Of a stretch of DNA of 46,625 bases, positions 28,233 to 37,517 are shown piece by piece (positions within the stretch are counted from its first letter, which is position 1; every line of letters starts with the position of its first letter). A model generated the notes under the pieces. That model was given only the letters and a program-made list of their open reading frames with translations, had not been told where the DNA came from and ran no database searches. Location: NCBI GenBank assembly GCA_964593905.1, contig CAZQLE010000006.1:1-46625 (forward strand), given 5' to 3'. A program made the translations under genes and the position numbers. This DNA comes from CAZQLE01 sp964593905 (GTDB taxonomy: Bacteria; Chloroflexota; Anaerolineae; Anaerolineales; Anaerolineaceae).

Positions 28233-29558
28233 TCATGTAAATTTTTTCCATAAAGCGTCACTTAATTGTTGAGCTTCTTGTATAACCGATTCTTCATCGA
28301 TATGGAGCGATTTGCCATTCTTAATTAATAATTTGCCGTCCACAAAAACCATATCCACATCACTGCCCAACCCATTATGAATGAAATTAGCAACCGGATC
28401 TACCACCGGCATGAGGTGTGATTTGTAAAAATCAATCACTACCAGGTCGGCTTTTTTACCCACTTCCAAAGAGCCGATGCTGTCCTGTAAATTCAGGGCT
28501 AGCGCCCCGCCAGTGGTTGCCATTTCCAACACATCTATGGCCTGAAAAGCCAGATAATCTCCGGTCTGCATACGCGCGACGGTCAATGCCAAGCGCATAA
28601 CCTCTACCATATCACCGGCCATATTATCCGTTCCAAGACCAACATTGATACCCTGCCGGCGGATAGCTTTGATAGGCGCCATCATGGCGTTCTTGGCATT
28701 ACTTCCGCTTTGATGAGAGACATGTGTTCCGCTTTTCGCCAGCAAAGCGATATCTGCCTCATTCACAAAGACACAATGTCCTGCAATCATTTGTGGAGAC
28801 AACAAACCCAGTTCATTCAGATATGCAGTGGGCGTGTATCCGCTGCGTCTGTGAATTTCATCTGCTTCACGTTTGCTTTGCGCCAGGTGAATTACTAAAC
28901 CTACGCCAGATTCTTGTGAAGCTTTTCCAATTTTTCTTAAATATTCTGCCGAACAGGTATCCGGTGCGTGCGGTCCTAAGCGGGCGGTGATGCGTCCATC
29001 CGGGGTCCCATTCCAATCCCTTACCAGGTTTAAGCCGATTTCCAGCAGTTCTTCTCCACATCGAGGGTCAAACTCATATTTTCCTTCTGGGATCTGAAAA
29101 AGATCTGCATCATGCAACCGTTCACTGACTACAGCCCGCATACCCAGTAGATGAAAAGCTTCAGCAGCTTTTTGTTCATGGATGTAATTATCCACGATAC
29201 AGGTCGTTCCAAACTTTAGGGCCTCCAAGCCGCCTAATAGGGAAAAAATATAACAATCATTAGGGGATAAAAATACGCCTTGCGGCACATTGGGACTATA
29301 GGCAGGGGCAATACCCCGGTCATCGCCGATTCCTCTCAATACCGATAGGGCAGCATGTGTGTGAATATTGACAAAGCCCGGGAAAATCACTTTATGGGTT
29401 GCATCAATTACTGTTGAATCAGCCAACTGAGGCGGGAGATCTTTCGTGAGTCCCATCCAGGTGATACGATCTTCTTCCAACACCAACGCAGCCTCACTCA
29501 GAATCCTCTTTTGAGGATCCATTGTGACAATGGTAGCGTTCTGGATGATGGTAGACAC
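28233..29558 (-). CDS. ATZ/TRZ-type amidohydrolase B (MtaD/SAH-deaminase-like)
   Basis: 441 residues, usual length. Canonical metal and substrate motifs: His66 and His68 in 'PGFVNIHTHAALS', 'RLGPHAPDTCS', 'VIHLAQSKREADE', 'AGHCVF' and 'VGLGTDNMAGD'. These resemble S-adenosylhomocysteine/5'-methylthioadenosine deaminases and triazine hydrolases, enzymes that cut an exocyclic amino or other group from an N-heterocycle. Paralogue of the next gene. It begins 15 bp after the allantoinase stop and is read in the same operon. The real substrate may be an operon-specific heterocycle. Confidence 0.87.
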   Translation of the reverse strand: MSTIIQNATIVTMDPQKRILSEAALVLEEDRITWMGLTKDLPPQLADSTVIDATHKVIFPGFVNIHTHAALSVLRGIGDDRGIAPAYSPNVPQGVFLSPNDCYIFSLLGGLEALKFGTTCIVDNYIHEQKAAEAFHLLGMRAVVSERLHDADLFQIPEGKYEFDPRCGEELLEIGLNLVRDWNGTPDGRITARLGPHAPDTCSAEYLRKIGKASQESGVGLVIHLAQSKREADEIHRRSGYTPTAYLNELGLLSPQMIAGHCVFVNEADIALLAKSGTHVSHQSGSNAKNAMMAPIKAIRRQGINVGLGTDNMAGDMVEVMRLALTVARMQTGDYLAFQAIDVLEMATTGGALALNLQDSIGSLEVGKKADLVVIDFYKSHLMPVVDPVANFIHNGLGSDVDMVFVDGKLLIKNGKSLHIDEESVIQEAQQLSDALWKKFT

Positions 29559-29573
29559 TATAATTTCTCCTTT

Positions 29574-30935
29574 CTATGGCAGATAGCAAGGCACAAACTT
29601 CCCATACCCCGCACCCTTCAAAAATACACCTTCCTGGTAGACCGTTTTTCCGCGCAGGATCGTTTGCATGACTTTACCTTGTAACTGCCAACCTGCATAT
29701 GGACTCCATTTATTTTTTGTTTCCAATTTTTCCGACACAACTTCCCATTTTTTCTTTGGATCTACCAGCACAAAATCTGCATCGGCGCCAATTGAGATGT
29801 GACCTTTTTGTGGGTAAATACCCATTAGTTTGGCCGGATTCGTGGACATCCACAATGCCAGGTCATTAAATGTAGCTTTGCCCGCATGGACCCCTTCACT
29901 GATCATTAACGGCAGCCCAAGCTCCAGACCATTAATTCCAGGTGGGGCCAAGCGGATATCTTCCAACCCGCTGTCTTTATCTACGCTGGTATACGGTGAA
30001 TGATCTGAAACCAGACAGCTGATAGTGCCATTCCGTAAAGCCCGCCACAATTTTTCTTGATTGTCTTTTTCGCGCAGCGGGGGATTGCACTTTGCATAAG
30101 GGCCGTACACATCCATTGATTTATTATCCAAAACCAAATAATGGGGGCAGGTTTCAACTGTGACCTTTTGACCCGTTTTTTGCGCCTGCGCAATGAGATC
30201 AGCACCCTCAGCCGCGCTGAGGTGGAGGATATGAAGGTTAACATTGGCGTGTTTCGCCAGAAAAATCATACGTTGAATGGCTTCAGTTTCTGCAATCGCA
30301 GGCCGAGAAGTCACATAGTCGCTTCCGCGTACCGAAGACAGCCTGTTGAACATGGCTGTAAAACATTCAATGATAGACTGGTTTTCCGCGTGAACCGCAA
30401 TTGCTTTGCCGCACGCGCTTATTTTTTGCATTGCTCTCAACATAACGCCATCATCGACCATGGGATAGATCGGGTCTGATGAACAAATAAAAGCCTTGAA
30501 AAAGCAGGCGCCAGCCTGAGTGAGCCCTTCAATCTCGTCCAGGTTGTCAGGAACAACCCCTCCCCACAAACCAAAATCAACTAAACTTTTCTGTTTTGCT
30601 AATTGAACCTTTTCATTAAAGCGTTCAACCGTCGTGGTAGGAGGAGAATCAACAGGCTGCTCCAACACCGTCGTAACGCCGCCTGCAGCAGCAGCGCGAG
30701 AGCCTGTGTAGAAATCTTCTTCTTCGTTTGGACCTGGCTCACGAAAATGAACGTGCGGATCAACCAATCCAGGAAAAACCACAAGGTTTTTCGCATCGAT
30801 TTCGTGATCTGCAGTCATTTTTTCATCCAGCTTTCCCAAAGCTACAATTTTTCCCTCTTTTACGGCAATATCCATTTCAACAATTGCAGTTTCCGTTACC
30901 ACTTTACCATCATGTATCAACAGGTCATAATTCAT
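29574..30935 (-). CDS. Allantoinase/dihydropyrimidinase-family cyclic amidohydrolase
   Basis: 453 residues. Binuclear metal site: His61 and His63 in 'DPHVHFREPG', carboxylated Lys147 in 'FFKAFICSS', His182 in 'AVHAEN', a His in 'HILHLSAAEG' and Asp in 'VSDHSPY'. 'ETCPHYL', 'GPYAKCNPPLR' and 'GINGLELGLPLM' match allantoinase (AllB) more than D-hydantoinase or dihydroorotase. Allantoinase opens the hydantoin ring of allantoin to allantoate. No other allantoin genes (allC, allD, ureidoglycolate lyase) are in the window, so a different cyclic ureide is possible. It lies 48 bp after the EamA gene. Confidence 0.87.
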   Translation of the reverse strand: MNYDLLIHDGKVVTETAIVEMDIAVKEGKIVALGKLDEKMTADHEIDAKNLVVFPGLVDPHVHFREPGPNEEEDFYTGSRAAAAGGVTTVLEQPVDSPPTTTVERFNEKVQLAKQKSLVDFGLWGGVVPDNLDEIEGLTQAGACFFKAFICSSDPIYPMVDDGVMLRAMQKISACGKAIAVHAENQSIIECFTAMFNRLSSVRGSDYVTSRPAIAETEAIQRMIFLAKHANVNLHILHLSAAEGADLIAQAQKTGQKVTVETCPHYLVLDNKSMDVYGPYAKCNPPLREKDNQEKLWRALRNGTISCLVSDHSPYTSVDKDSGLEDIRLAPPGINGLELGLPLMISEGVHAGKATFNDLALWMSTNPAKLMGIYPQKGHISIGADADFVLVDPKKKWEVVSEKLETKNKWSPYAGWQLQGKVMQTILRGKTVYQEGVFLKGAGYGKFVPCYLP

Positions 30936-30983
30936 TTATGGTTCTCCAAATCTGTCAATTTTCTCCAACCCAAAGAAAGATTT

Positions 30984-31913
30984 TTAGGCTCCATGCCCAA
31001 TGTAAAGCAAGTAAACACCAAAAACGATTACAAGACTAATAACTATTTTGGCGGTTGCACTGAACGCTTTATTTCTCAAGGGAACAATTCCCGGATAGAA
31101 ACGATTAAACAACGCAGAAAAAAACATTATGAAGAGTGGTGTGGTTGCTTGAGTCGCAGACACCAATGCCAACGGACCTTTCGAAAAGGCCAAGGTAAGC
31201 ACCATCAAGTTAATTAGAGCAAACACTTCAATCAACGCGGTTATCCAAAATACCTTCATACCTGATTGGCGAATAGGGAGAAGTACCTGATTGCGCAATG
31301 TTCTTCGACTGAAGATAAACAGAATTGGAATCAGCATACCAAGCCGACTGAGAGCAAATGCATCCCAGAAGGCTAGCTCAGAGACCGCGATTTTCAAGAA
31401 AACTTCTGAAAGGCTCCGGAATAATGTGGCAACCATTACCAGCCAGAGCACCTTATTGATTCTTAAACTAGACCCGCTTTTTGCGGGCCCTTCCCACGTG
31501 AGCAAAACAGCACACGCGACTACTGTAAACACACCAATATAGTTTATCGGCAAAAAGATATTTCCGAAGATAATCGTTCCCCAACCCAATGAAAAAATCG
31601 GACTGACCTGTGAAGCGCCGTAGACTGTAGTAGCATCCGCTTGCAACATAGCCCTGGCAAAGATAATCGCGGTTCCAAAAAACAGAAAACCGGGCATCAT
31701 GGCAAGTAACACTTGCTGCACCGATAAAGCCGAAAACAGATCCAAATTAACTCTGATAATTAGGATCAGAAGGCAATAAAATCCCAAAAAAAATGCGGTG
31801 AAAAATGGATAGGCTATTGGATTCCTGTAATAGCGTTCTAAAACAATTTTATCTGTAGTTCCGATCAAAGCAGATAAAGCCATCGAGATTAATCCTAAAG
31901 GAAGCCAGTGCAT
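30984..31913 (-). CDS. EamA/DMT-superfamily transporter
   Basis: 309 residues, ten hydrophobic helices in two homologous halves, as in EamA proteins. The first half starts 'MHWLPLGLISMALSALIGTT' and ends with 'VFTVVACAVLLTW'; the second half contains 'ATQATTPLFIMFFSALFNRF' followed by 'VVIVFGVYLLYIG'-like hydrophobic sequence. The family exchanges or exports small metabolites such as amino acids and nucleosides. In an operon that already has an ABC importer, it may excrete an aglycone or end product. It lies 42 bp after the kinase. Confidence 0.83.
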   Translation of the reverse strand: MHWLPLGLISMALSALIGTTDKIVLERYYRNPIAYPFFTAFFLGFYCLLILIIRVNLDLFSALSVQQVLLAMMPGFLFFGTAIIFARAMLQADATTVYGASQVSPIFSLGWGTIIFGNIFLPINYIGVFTVVACAVLLTWEGPAKSGSSLRINKVLWLVMVATLFRSLSEVFLKIAVSELAFWDAFALSRLGMLIPILFIFSRRTLRNQVLLPIRQSGMKVFWITALIEVFALINLMVLTLAFSKGPLALVSATQATTPLFIMFFSALFNRFYPGIVPLRNKAFSATAKIVISLVIVFGVYLLYIGHGA

Positions 31914-31955
31914 ATCATATCCAAAAAATTGAATGATTCTGTTTACCAGAAAAAG

Positions 31956-32969
31956 TTAAATATTATAATAAGCCAGGCGCAAAGCCGCTTGATAACGGTT
32001 AAACCTCAACGCCATTCGAATATCTTTTTTTTCAATGACCATCGAAGCCGAAATGGAACCACAAACAGCCGCCAACTTTGGATCATGTGTTTCTGACATA
32101 CCAACCAAAAACCCTCCACAAAAAGCGTCTCCCGCGCCAGTCAAGTCAACCACCTTACTGGGGTAAGCTGGAGTATGATGTAGTGTCTTTTGGTCACAAT
32201 CCAAGATTAACGATCCTTCGCCACCCAGCTTGACACCAATTACTTTTGGACCTAAATCAGACATCCTTATCAATGCCTTCTCAGATTTCATACCCGGAAA
32301 GAGACTGTCTAGCTCTTTCTTGCTTGGAAGAAAAATGTCAACCACCGATAAGAGATCTGCAAGCTGCTCGTCTGTAATCTTCGGCTGATAAACCGCTGGG
32401 TCGAGAGATACCATCACCCCGCGTGTGTGAAAAGCGCGGGCAAAGGACAATTGGGTTTCATAACTGTTTGGAGCTAAATGACATCCGTGGATCGTCCAAT
32501 AGGCTTCAGGGATCCTTTCCAAGCATAATGGGTTTAACTGGCGAAATTTACCAAACGATATTTTATTGTCTGGAGGAAAATCCTGAATGGCATCAACCAG
32601 ATGGTCTACTTCATCTTTCTGTAAATCCCTATTGATGTCATTCAGATATAGAAACTCACGAAAGGGAGCATAAATATGATCAATGCGGCTGCCATCTGGC
32701 TGATAAAAAAACCATTCTTCCAGTTCAACATTCGGCGCAACCCTCAAAACACCCTGAACATCAATACCTGCTGCTGCTAACTCCTCTAATTGGCTCTCAG
32801 GATAATTAAAAGGAATCAGGCTGTACACGCCAACATCCTTTGACCAGATATGAGTACCTATGGCAGAATATACAGCGTTTCCCCCAATCTGCCCCAACCT
32901 CACCGTACCAGTAGCGGATACAACATTATCGATATTAAAATTGCCGATTGTGATATAAGACACGCCCAT
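31956..32969 (-). CDS. PfkB-family carbohydrate kinase (FrlD-like fructosamine 6-kinase candidate)
   Basis: 337 residues. N-terminal PfkB signature 'RLGQIGGNAVYSAIG' (25-38); C-terminal signature 'VVDLTGAGDAFCGGF' with anion hole GAG and catalytic Asp281. The family phosphorylates sugars and sugar-linked bases (ribokinase, FrlD, PsuK). Adjacent SIS deglycase and FrlO/N/M-like transporter argue for a FrlD-type 6-kinase that phosphorylates a glycated amine before deglycation. Substrate is inference; PsuK-like pseudouridine kinase is less likely as no psuG is present. It begins 9 bp after the deglycase. Confidence 0.85.
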   Translation of the reverse strand: MGVSYITIGNFNIDNVVSATGTVRLGQIGGNAVYSAIGTHIWSKDVGVYSLIPFNYPESQLEELAAAGIDVQGVLRVAPNVELEEWFFYQPDGSRIDHIYAPFREFLYLNDINRDLQKDEVDHLVDAIQDFPPDNKISFGKFRQLNPLCLERIPEAYWTIHGCHLAPNSYETQLSFARAFHTRGVMVSLDPAVYQPKITDEQLADLLSVVDIFLPSKKELDSLFPGMKSEKALIRMSDLGPKVIGVKLGGEGSLILDCDQKTLHHTPAYPSKVVDLTGAGDAFCGGFLVGMSETHDPKLAAVCGSISASMVIEKKDIRMALRFNRYQAALRLAYYNI

Positions 32970-32978
32970 TTGCGAACC

Positions 32979-34109
32979 TTAGTCTGGAAATGCTGGTGTA
33001 TGCCCTAAGCCGAGGTTAAATTTTTCCATCGACAGGTAGTACGCAAACAGGTGCAGTGGAATGCTGTATAAGATCGGGGCAAGCAGCGGATCAATTAATG
33101 GCAAATGCACAGCAAATTTTGCCACTTCACTAATTTCATTTTCCTGCTCTGGTACCAACGCGACAATCAAGCCACCATCATATCTACCCACCTGGGCCGT
33201 ATCCAGTGCACGGCTGTGACTGTTTTGATCAGGTGCAATTAAAATTAACGGGTCACCAGGTTTAAGCGAACGGTAATGATGAAATTCTTCCAGAGGAATC
33301 GCCGAAGCATGAATCGGGCAAAGCTCTTTAATTTTTGCCGCACCAAACGCTGCCGATGCAAAGTTGGGACCACCAGCGCTAAAGAACAGGAAACGCGCTT
33401 TTGCCAACTCGACAGCCAGCGCTTTTATGGTTGGTTCAACATTCTTAATAGTACTGGAAATAAGCACTGGCAAATTCTCTAACTGATTTTGCAGCGCAAT
33501 ACCATCCGCGGCTAACGAGACGCCAGACGCCTTTGCCAATTCAATGGCAAGACGAATCAATACTGCCATGGCGGCCGTGCTTGCCTGGGTGGGCCAACCT
33601 TTGCGTGTGGCTTTCACAAAAATGGAATGGTCAAATTCTTTAGTGATGGGCGTGTTCTCACTGTTTGTAACTCCAATCACCGTGGCACCTCTTTTTTTTG
33701 CCTGGCGCAGAGCGTCCATCACTGCGGGCGTATTTCCTCCAGAACTGATGCCGATAACCAATGTGCTCTCATCTGTAGTCGCATAATAATAAAGGGCATA
33801 GTCGAGAGCCTGCATTGCCTCTGATGGCACACCCAAAATCTGTTCAAAAGCCAGGCGAACCCCAATACCAACAAACCATGAATCACCACAGCCCAGAACA
33901 TAAATGCGCTTCCATGACTTTGTTTTTACCGCTTGCGCGATTGCGCGCAGATTTTCTAATTCCTCTTCCAAAGAAGACTGAATAACAGCCCCCTGCAGGA
34001 TCGCTTCTTCATACGTTGCGTTTGCACGGTGAAAACGATTTGGATCATCTGGCAGATCGGTTGAAGGCTCATTAGCTTTTGCTTTTGGTCGTTCAAGTTG
34101 ATTAGTCAT
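32979..34109 (-). CDS. Double-SIS-domain sugar isomerase/deglycase (FrlB-like)
   Basis: 376 residues with two SIS domains, like the isomerase half of GlmS and like FrlB/FraB. First SIS: 'RIYVLGCGDSWFVG', 'VIGISSGGNTPAV', 'GVTNSENTPITK'; second SIS: 'RFLFFSAGGPNFASA', 'CPIHASAIPLEEFHHYRS' with Glu and His at the catalytic position. FrlB splits fructoselysine 6-phosphate to lysine and glucose 6-phosphate; FraB does the same for fructose-asparagine 6-phosphate. No glutaminase domain is present, so it is not GlmS. It lies 29 bp after the permease, with a good ribosome site (GAGGG). The amine partner is unknown. Confidence 0.85.
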   Translation of the reverse strand: MTNQLERPKAKANEPSTDLPDDPNRFHRANATYEEAILQGAVIQSSLEEELENLRAIAQAVKTKSWKRIYVLGCGDSWFVGIGVRLAFEQILGVPSEAMQALDYALYYYATTDESTLVIGISSGGNTPAVMDALRQAKKRGATVIGVTNSENTPITKEFDHSIFVKATRKGWPTQASTAAMAVLIRLAIELAKASGVSLAADGIALQNQLENLPVLISSTIKNVEPTIKALAVELAKARFLFFSAGGPNFASAAFGAAKIKELCPIHASAIPLEEFHHYRSLKPGDPLILIAPDQNSHSRALDTAQVGRYDGGLIVALVPEQENEISEVAKFAVHLPLIDPLLAPILYSIPLHLFAYYLSMEKFNLGLGHTPAFPD

Positions 34110-34138
34110 AAGATACTATCCCTCAATAATAAAATTTG

Positions 34139-34969
34139 TTAACCTTTTACAGCTCCGAGCGTCAATCCACGCACAAGGTATTTTTGCAAGAAAAACGCGA
34201 CCAGGATCGGGGGAACGATTAACAATGCGCCAATCGCTGATACCTGCCCCCATTGCAGAGCGTATTCGCCCACAAAATTTGATGCCTCAACCGGCAATGT
34301 GCGCGCGTTGAAAGAGCTTAAAATTAATCCAAAGAAGAAATGATTCCAAGCGCCAAGGATGTTATAAATTCCAGTCACCACTAGCCCAGGCTGAGCCAAT
34401 GGAAGAACAATCTTAATAAAAGCCCCGAAACGGCTGCATCCATCTACAAGCGCAGATTCCTCAATTTCAACTGGAATTTCCCCAAAAAACGGGATCATTA
34501 ACCAGATTGTATTTGGAAGCAATAATGCGATATACGCGATGATCAATCCCGGTAATGTATCAATGAGACCAATTTTGCTAAAAACGATATACATTGGAAG
34601 ACCAATGACAATAGGGGGTAACACGCGAAAGACCAGCGTCCCATACAGCAAAGGTTGTCCACCGGTTCGAAAACGGGCGATCGAATAAGCCGCCATCGAA
34701 CCAAACAACAAGGTAAACAGCGACGAGACAACACTAATAATGACCGTATTGAAAAACACCTGAATTAAGTCTGGACGCGAGAATATTTCGCGGTAATTTT
34801 CCAGAGTTGGGATGAAAAAAATCTTGGGTGGAAGCGCAAAAACCTCTCTTCCCGCCTTAAATGAAGTCAATATCATCCATGATGGCGGAAAAATCAAGAA
34901 AATCACCAATAACACCGCGATAATAAATGCGCTCAAATGAATCAGCCTGTTTTGTAATCGGATTCCCAT
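34139..34969 (-). CDS. ABC sugar transporter permease (MalG/FrlM-like)
   Basis: 276 residues with six membrane helices. The EAA loop that contacts the ATPase is 'EIEESALVDGCSRFGAFIKI' followed by 'VLPLAQPG'. The N-terminal 'FPPSWMILTSFKAG' is typical of MalG-type CUT1 permeases. Partner of the permease 20 bp upstream. The cassette contains no ATP-binding gene, as in Bacillus frl and other CUT1 systems that share an MsmX-type ATPase. Confidence 0.9.
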   Translation of the reverse strand: MGIRLQNRLIHLSAFIIAVLLVIFLIFPPSWMILTSFKAGREVFALPPKIFFIPTLENYREIFSRPDLIQVFFNTVIISVVSSLFTLLFGSMAAYSIARFRTGGQPLLYGTLVFRVLPPIVIGLPMYIVFSKIGLIDTLPGLIIAYIALLLPNTIWLMIPFFGEIPVEIEESALVDGCSRFGAFIKIVLPLAQPGLVVTGIYNILGAWNHFFFGLILSSFNARTLPVEASNFVGEYALQWGQVSAIGALLIVPPILVAFFLQKYLVRGLTLGAVKG

Positions 34970-34989
34970 TATAGATTCTCCAAACTTGA

Positions 34990-35916
34990 TTATGACGATG
35001 AACCTGTTTTGGATAAGGCGCGCACCAGACCAGAGGTCAAGACCATAATAATGATCAACAATATCATCGCTTGCGCGGCAGCCACACCATATTCTCCCCG
35101 CTCAAATGCGGTGACAAATAATTCCAGGGTGAAAACACGTGTGGAATCACCCGGACCACCGCCTGTTAACATATAAATAATATCAAACTCACGGATGGCA
35201 TCAATGATGCGCAAAGTGGCAATCACTGCAAGGACAGGTCTTAACAAGGGTAGAGTAATATATCGGAAAGCTTGGAAACTGGATGCGCCATCAATATAGG
35301 CTGATTCATAAGGCTCTTTAGGTAATGAACTAAGACCACCTAGCAGAATGAGGAATACAAATGATACGCCCCACCAAATTTGGACAATCACGATGGAAAC
35401 AAGTGCCAGGGTGGGGTTTGACAACCATGCCTGAGGTTCAATACCGATCAAACCCAACGCATAATTTACGATGCCAAATTGTGAATTCAAAAGCATACGC
35501 CAGAAGAGGCCTACAGCCACCGGTGTGATCATCATCGGTGCTAACGCCAGAGGCATTAATATCCCTTTTCCCTTAAAATCCACATTAAAAGCCATCGCCG
35601 CAGCCATCCCAAGCAGCAGTTGCAAGATCACAGTAACGGCGGCAAATCCCATGGTCCGCAAAAAAGCCATTTGGACAAATGGGCTGGTGAAGGTTTTGAT
35701 GTAATTGGACAGACCAACAAATTTAAAATCACCGGTGCGAATATTAAAGATGCTGGCATCGTGAACGCTCAGATTAATATTGTATATAAATGGATAAATT
35801 ACCAGACCAAACAAAATGATGACAGCAGGTGCCACTAACACAATATTGATATGACGATCTAAAAATCGGGAAATCAACTTAGATTTTTTGTTTTTTGAAA
35901 GAACCTGAGTGTCCAA
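34990..35916 (-). CDS. ABC sugar transporter permease (MalF/FrlN-like)
   Basis: 308 residues, six membrane helices, with the MalF-type opening 'VAPAVIILFGLVIYPFIYNI' and the EAA loop 'EPYESAYIDGASSFQAFRYI' followed by 'TLPLLRPV'. 'MLTGGGPGDSTR' is the CUT1 periplasmic-loop motif. Forms the heterodimeric channel with the next gene; substrate delivered by the binding protein encoded upstream beyond a stem-loop. Confidence 0.9.
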   Translation of the reverse strand: MDTQVLSKNKKSKLISRFLDRHINIVLVAPAVIILFGLVIYPFIYNINLSVHDASIFNIRTGDFKFVGLSNYIKTFTSPFVQMAFLRTMGFAAVTVILQLLLGMAAAMAFNVDFKGKGILMPLALAPMMITPVAVGLFWRMLLNSQFGIVNYALGLIGIEPQAWLSNPTLALVSIVIVQIWWGVSFVFLILLGGLSSLPKEPYESAYIDGASSFQAFRYITLPLLRPVLAVIATLRIIDAIREFDIIYMLTGGGPGDSTRVFTLELFVTAFERGEYGVAAAQAMILLIIIMVLTSGLVRALSKTGSSS

Positions 35917-35950
35917 GGTTATTCCTCTTTCATCAATCTTTTATTCATTC

Positions 35951-35999
35951 TAGATTAGTGGGTTTGTCACAAAACCACATAAGCAAACCCACTAATCTA
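35951..35999. promoter_or_regulatory. Intercistronic stem-loop between binding protein and permease genes
   Basis: Perfect 16-bp arms TAGATTAGTGGGTTTG (35951-35966) and CAAACCCACTAATCTA (35984-35999) with a 17-nt loop, in the 106-bp gap after the binding-protein gene. No T-run follows, so it probably stabilises the upstream mRNA, giving more binding protein than permease, as known for malE-malF type operons. Confidence 0.8.
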
Positions 36000-36022
36000 T
36001 ACTTATTTATCAGTTTATGATT

Positions 36023-37420
36023 TTATTTGCAGGCAGGGTTATTAGCCTCATCTAAGAGCGTGCGCAATTCTTCAGCTGCATTTTTCATCGCATCTTCTGG
36101 TGAAATGGTTCCAGCCAATGCCTGATCAGCCCATTTATTGAATACATCATTAATTTGGGCGGCTTCTTTGATCCGAAGGTTGCCTACACCATTCTTTCCA
36201 GCTTCAACAACAGCCGGTAGCCACGGGCGCTGCGATACCATTTCGGGGTTCGCCAAGATCTCACTGCGCGGGCTGGTTCCACCAAACTGAGTGTAAATTA
36301 AAGCTCCATCCGGTCCGGTCAGCCAGTTTAAAAATGCCCATGTCGCTTCAAGGCGCGGGCTGCTGGCGTTTACCATAATACCCAGGGGATTCACCCGGGT
36401 AAAGGTGCCCATGGGGCCTGCAGGTTGAGGAGAATAACCAATATTCTCACACACATTCGGAGATTGCTCACAATTGGCAAGAACGGGCATGCCAGCAGTG
36501 AAGAAAGAAGCTGCAGCAACCTGGCCCTCCTGAAGGGCAGTCAACAGTTCTGCATAGTCCCACGCAGAAAGATCGGGAGGAGTCGCCTGATCCACGTTTT
36601 TCAAGTTCATGAGCATGGAGAAGGGGGTGACAAATTCTGGTTTGTCAACGGTAACACACATGTTCTCATCCACAATCTGTCCACCATAGGCATTCTGAAT
36701 ACCTAACACGGTTCCAACAAGATTGCCTGGCATACCCGCATAAGCGTAACCATATTGAGTCGGCGAATCGGGATTAATGGATTTGGTGAAATTTCGGGCA
36801 ACTTCAATCATTTCATCCCACGTGGCAGGCGGAGTGGGAATCAGGTCTGTGCGATAAACCAAAGTTTCCTGCGTAATATCAGTAGGTGCCATGTAAAACT
36901 TACCGTCATATTTCATTTCGGTCTGGACCGACTCAGGGATGTCTTCCAATTTATAACCTTCTGATTTGGAAATGTACTCATCCAATGGCGCAAGGAAACC
37001 AGAGGCAGCCAGACTTGGTACTACACGAGCAATATCCAGGATACCATCAACATCCTGGCTGCCTGCAGCCAGTGCAGTGTTGTATTTCTGGCGGAAACCT
37101 GAACGCCCCAGAACAAGAACTTTGACCGGGTTGCCAGTTTCGCGAGTGTATACCACAGCTGCATTCTTCAGCGCATCGGCTTCAGGTCCAGTTTTTGCCC
37201 ATAACAAAATCTCAGGAAGCGGTTCACCTTTTGGCTCTGCTTCAGGCTGCGCAGTCACCATTACTTCAACGATCTGGGTTTCTTTGACCACAACCGGCTC
37301 ATTGTTTTCACCGGTAGCTGGCGCGGGAGCTGCAGTGGTGCACTGTGATGCTATGATCATGATCAAAAGCGAGATCATAAGCACTTTCAGTTTCGAACTA
37401 ATAGATTTGGATTTAAACAT
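36023..37420 (-). CDS. ABC sugar-binding lipoprotein (FrlO-like, SBP_bac_1)
   Basis: 465 residues. N-terminal signal 'KVLMISLLIMIIASQC' puts a cysteine at residue 27, a lipobox with unusual Gln at -1, followed by a Pro/Glu/Val-rich linker. The rest is an extracellular solute-binding protein type 1: 'GNPVKVLVLGRSGFRQKYNTALAAG' region, 'PATWDEMIEVARNF', 'ALQEGQVAAASFFTAG', 'WAFLNWLTGPDGALIYTQFGG'. It captures the substrate for the permeases downstream. AGGAG ribosome site 6 bp before the ATG. The ligand cannot be read; by context a glycated amine or glycosylated heterocycle. Confidence 0.88.
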   Translation of the reverse strand: MFKSKSISSKLKVLMISLLIMIIASQCTTAAPAPATGENNEPVVVKETQIVEVMVTAQPEAEPKGEPLPEILLWAKTGPEADALKNAAVVYTRETGNPVKVLVLGRSGFRQKYNTALAAGSQDVDGILDIARVVPSLAASGFLAPLDEYISKSEGYKLEDIPESVQTEMKYDGKFYMAPTDITQETLVYRTDLIPTPPATWDEMIEVARNFTKSINPDSPTQYGYAYAGMPGNLVGTVLGIQNAYGGQIVDENMCVTVDKPEFVTPFSMLMNLKNVDQATPPDLSAWDYAELLTALQEGQVAAASFFTAGMPVLANCEQSPNVCENIGYSPQPAGPMGTFTRVNPLGIMVNASSPRLEATWAFLNWLTGPDGALIYTQFGGTSPRSEILANPEMVSQRPWLPAVVEAGKNGVGNLRIKEAAQINDVFNKWADQALAGTISPEDAMKNAAEELRTLLDEANNPACK

Positions 37421-37517
37421 TCTTCAGTTCTCCTAAAAGATATTCTATATTTGGATGAAAAATTTTTTCTGGCTGCTGATTATCTCATATAGATTTTCGT
37501 TTTTCCTCCTTCATTTA

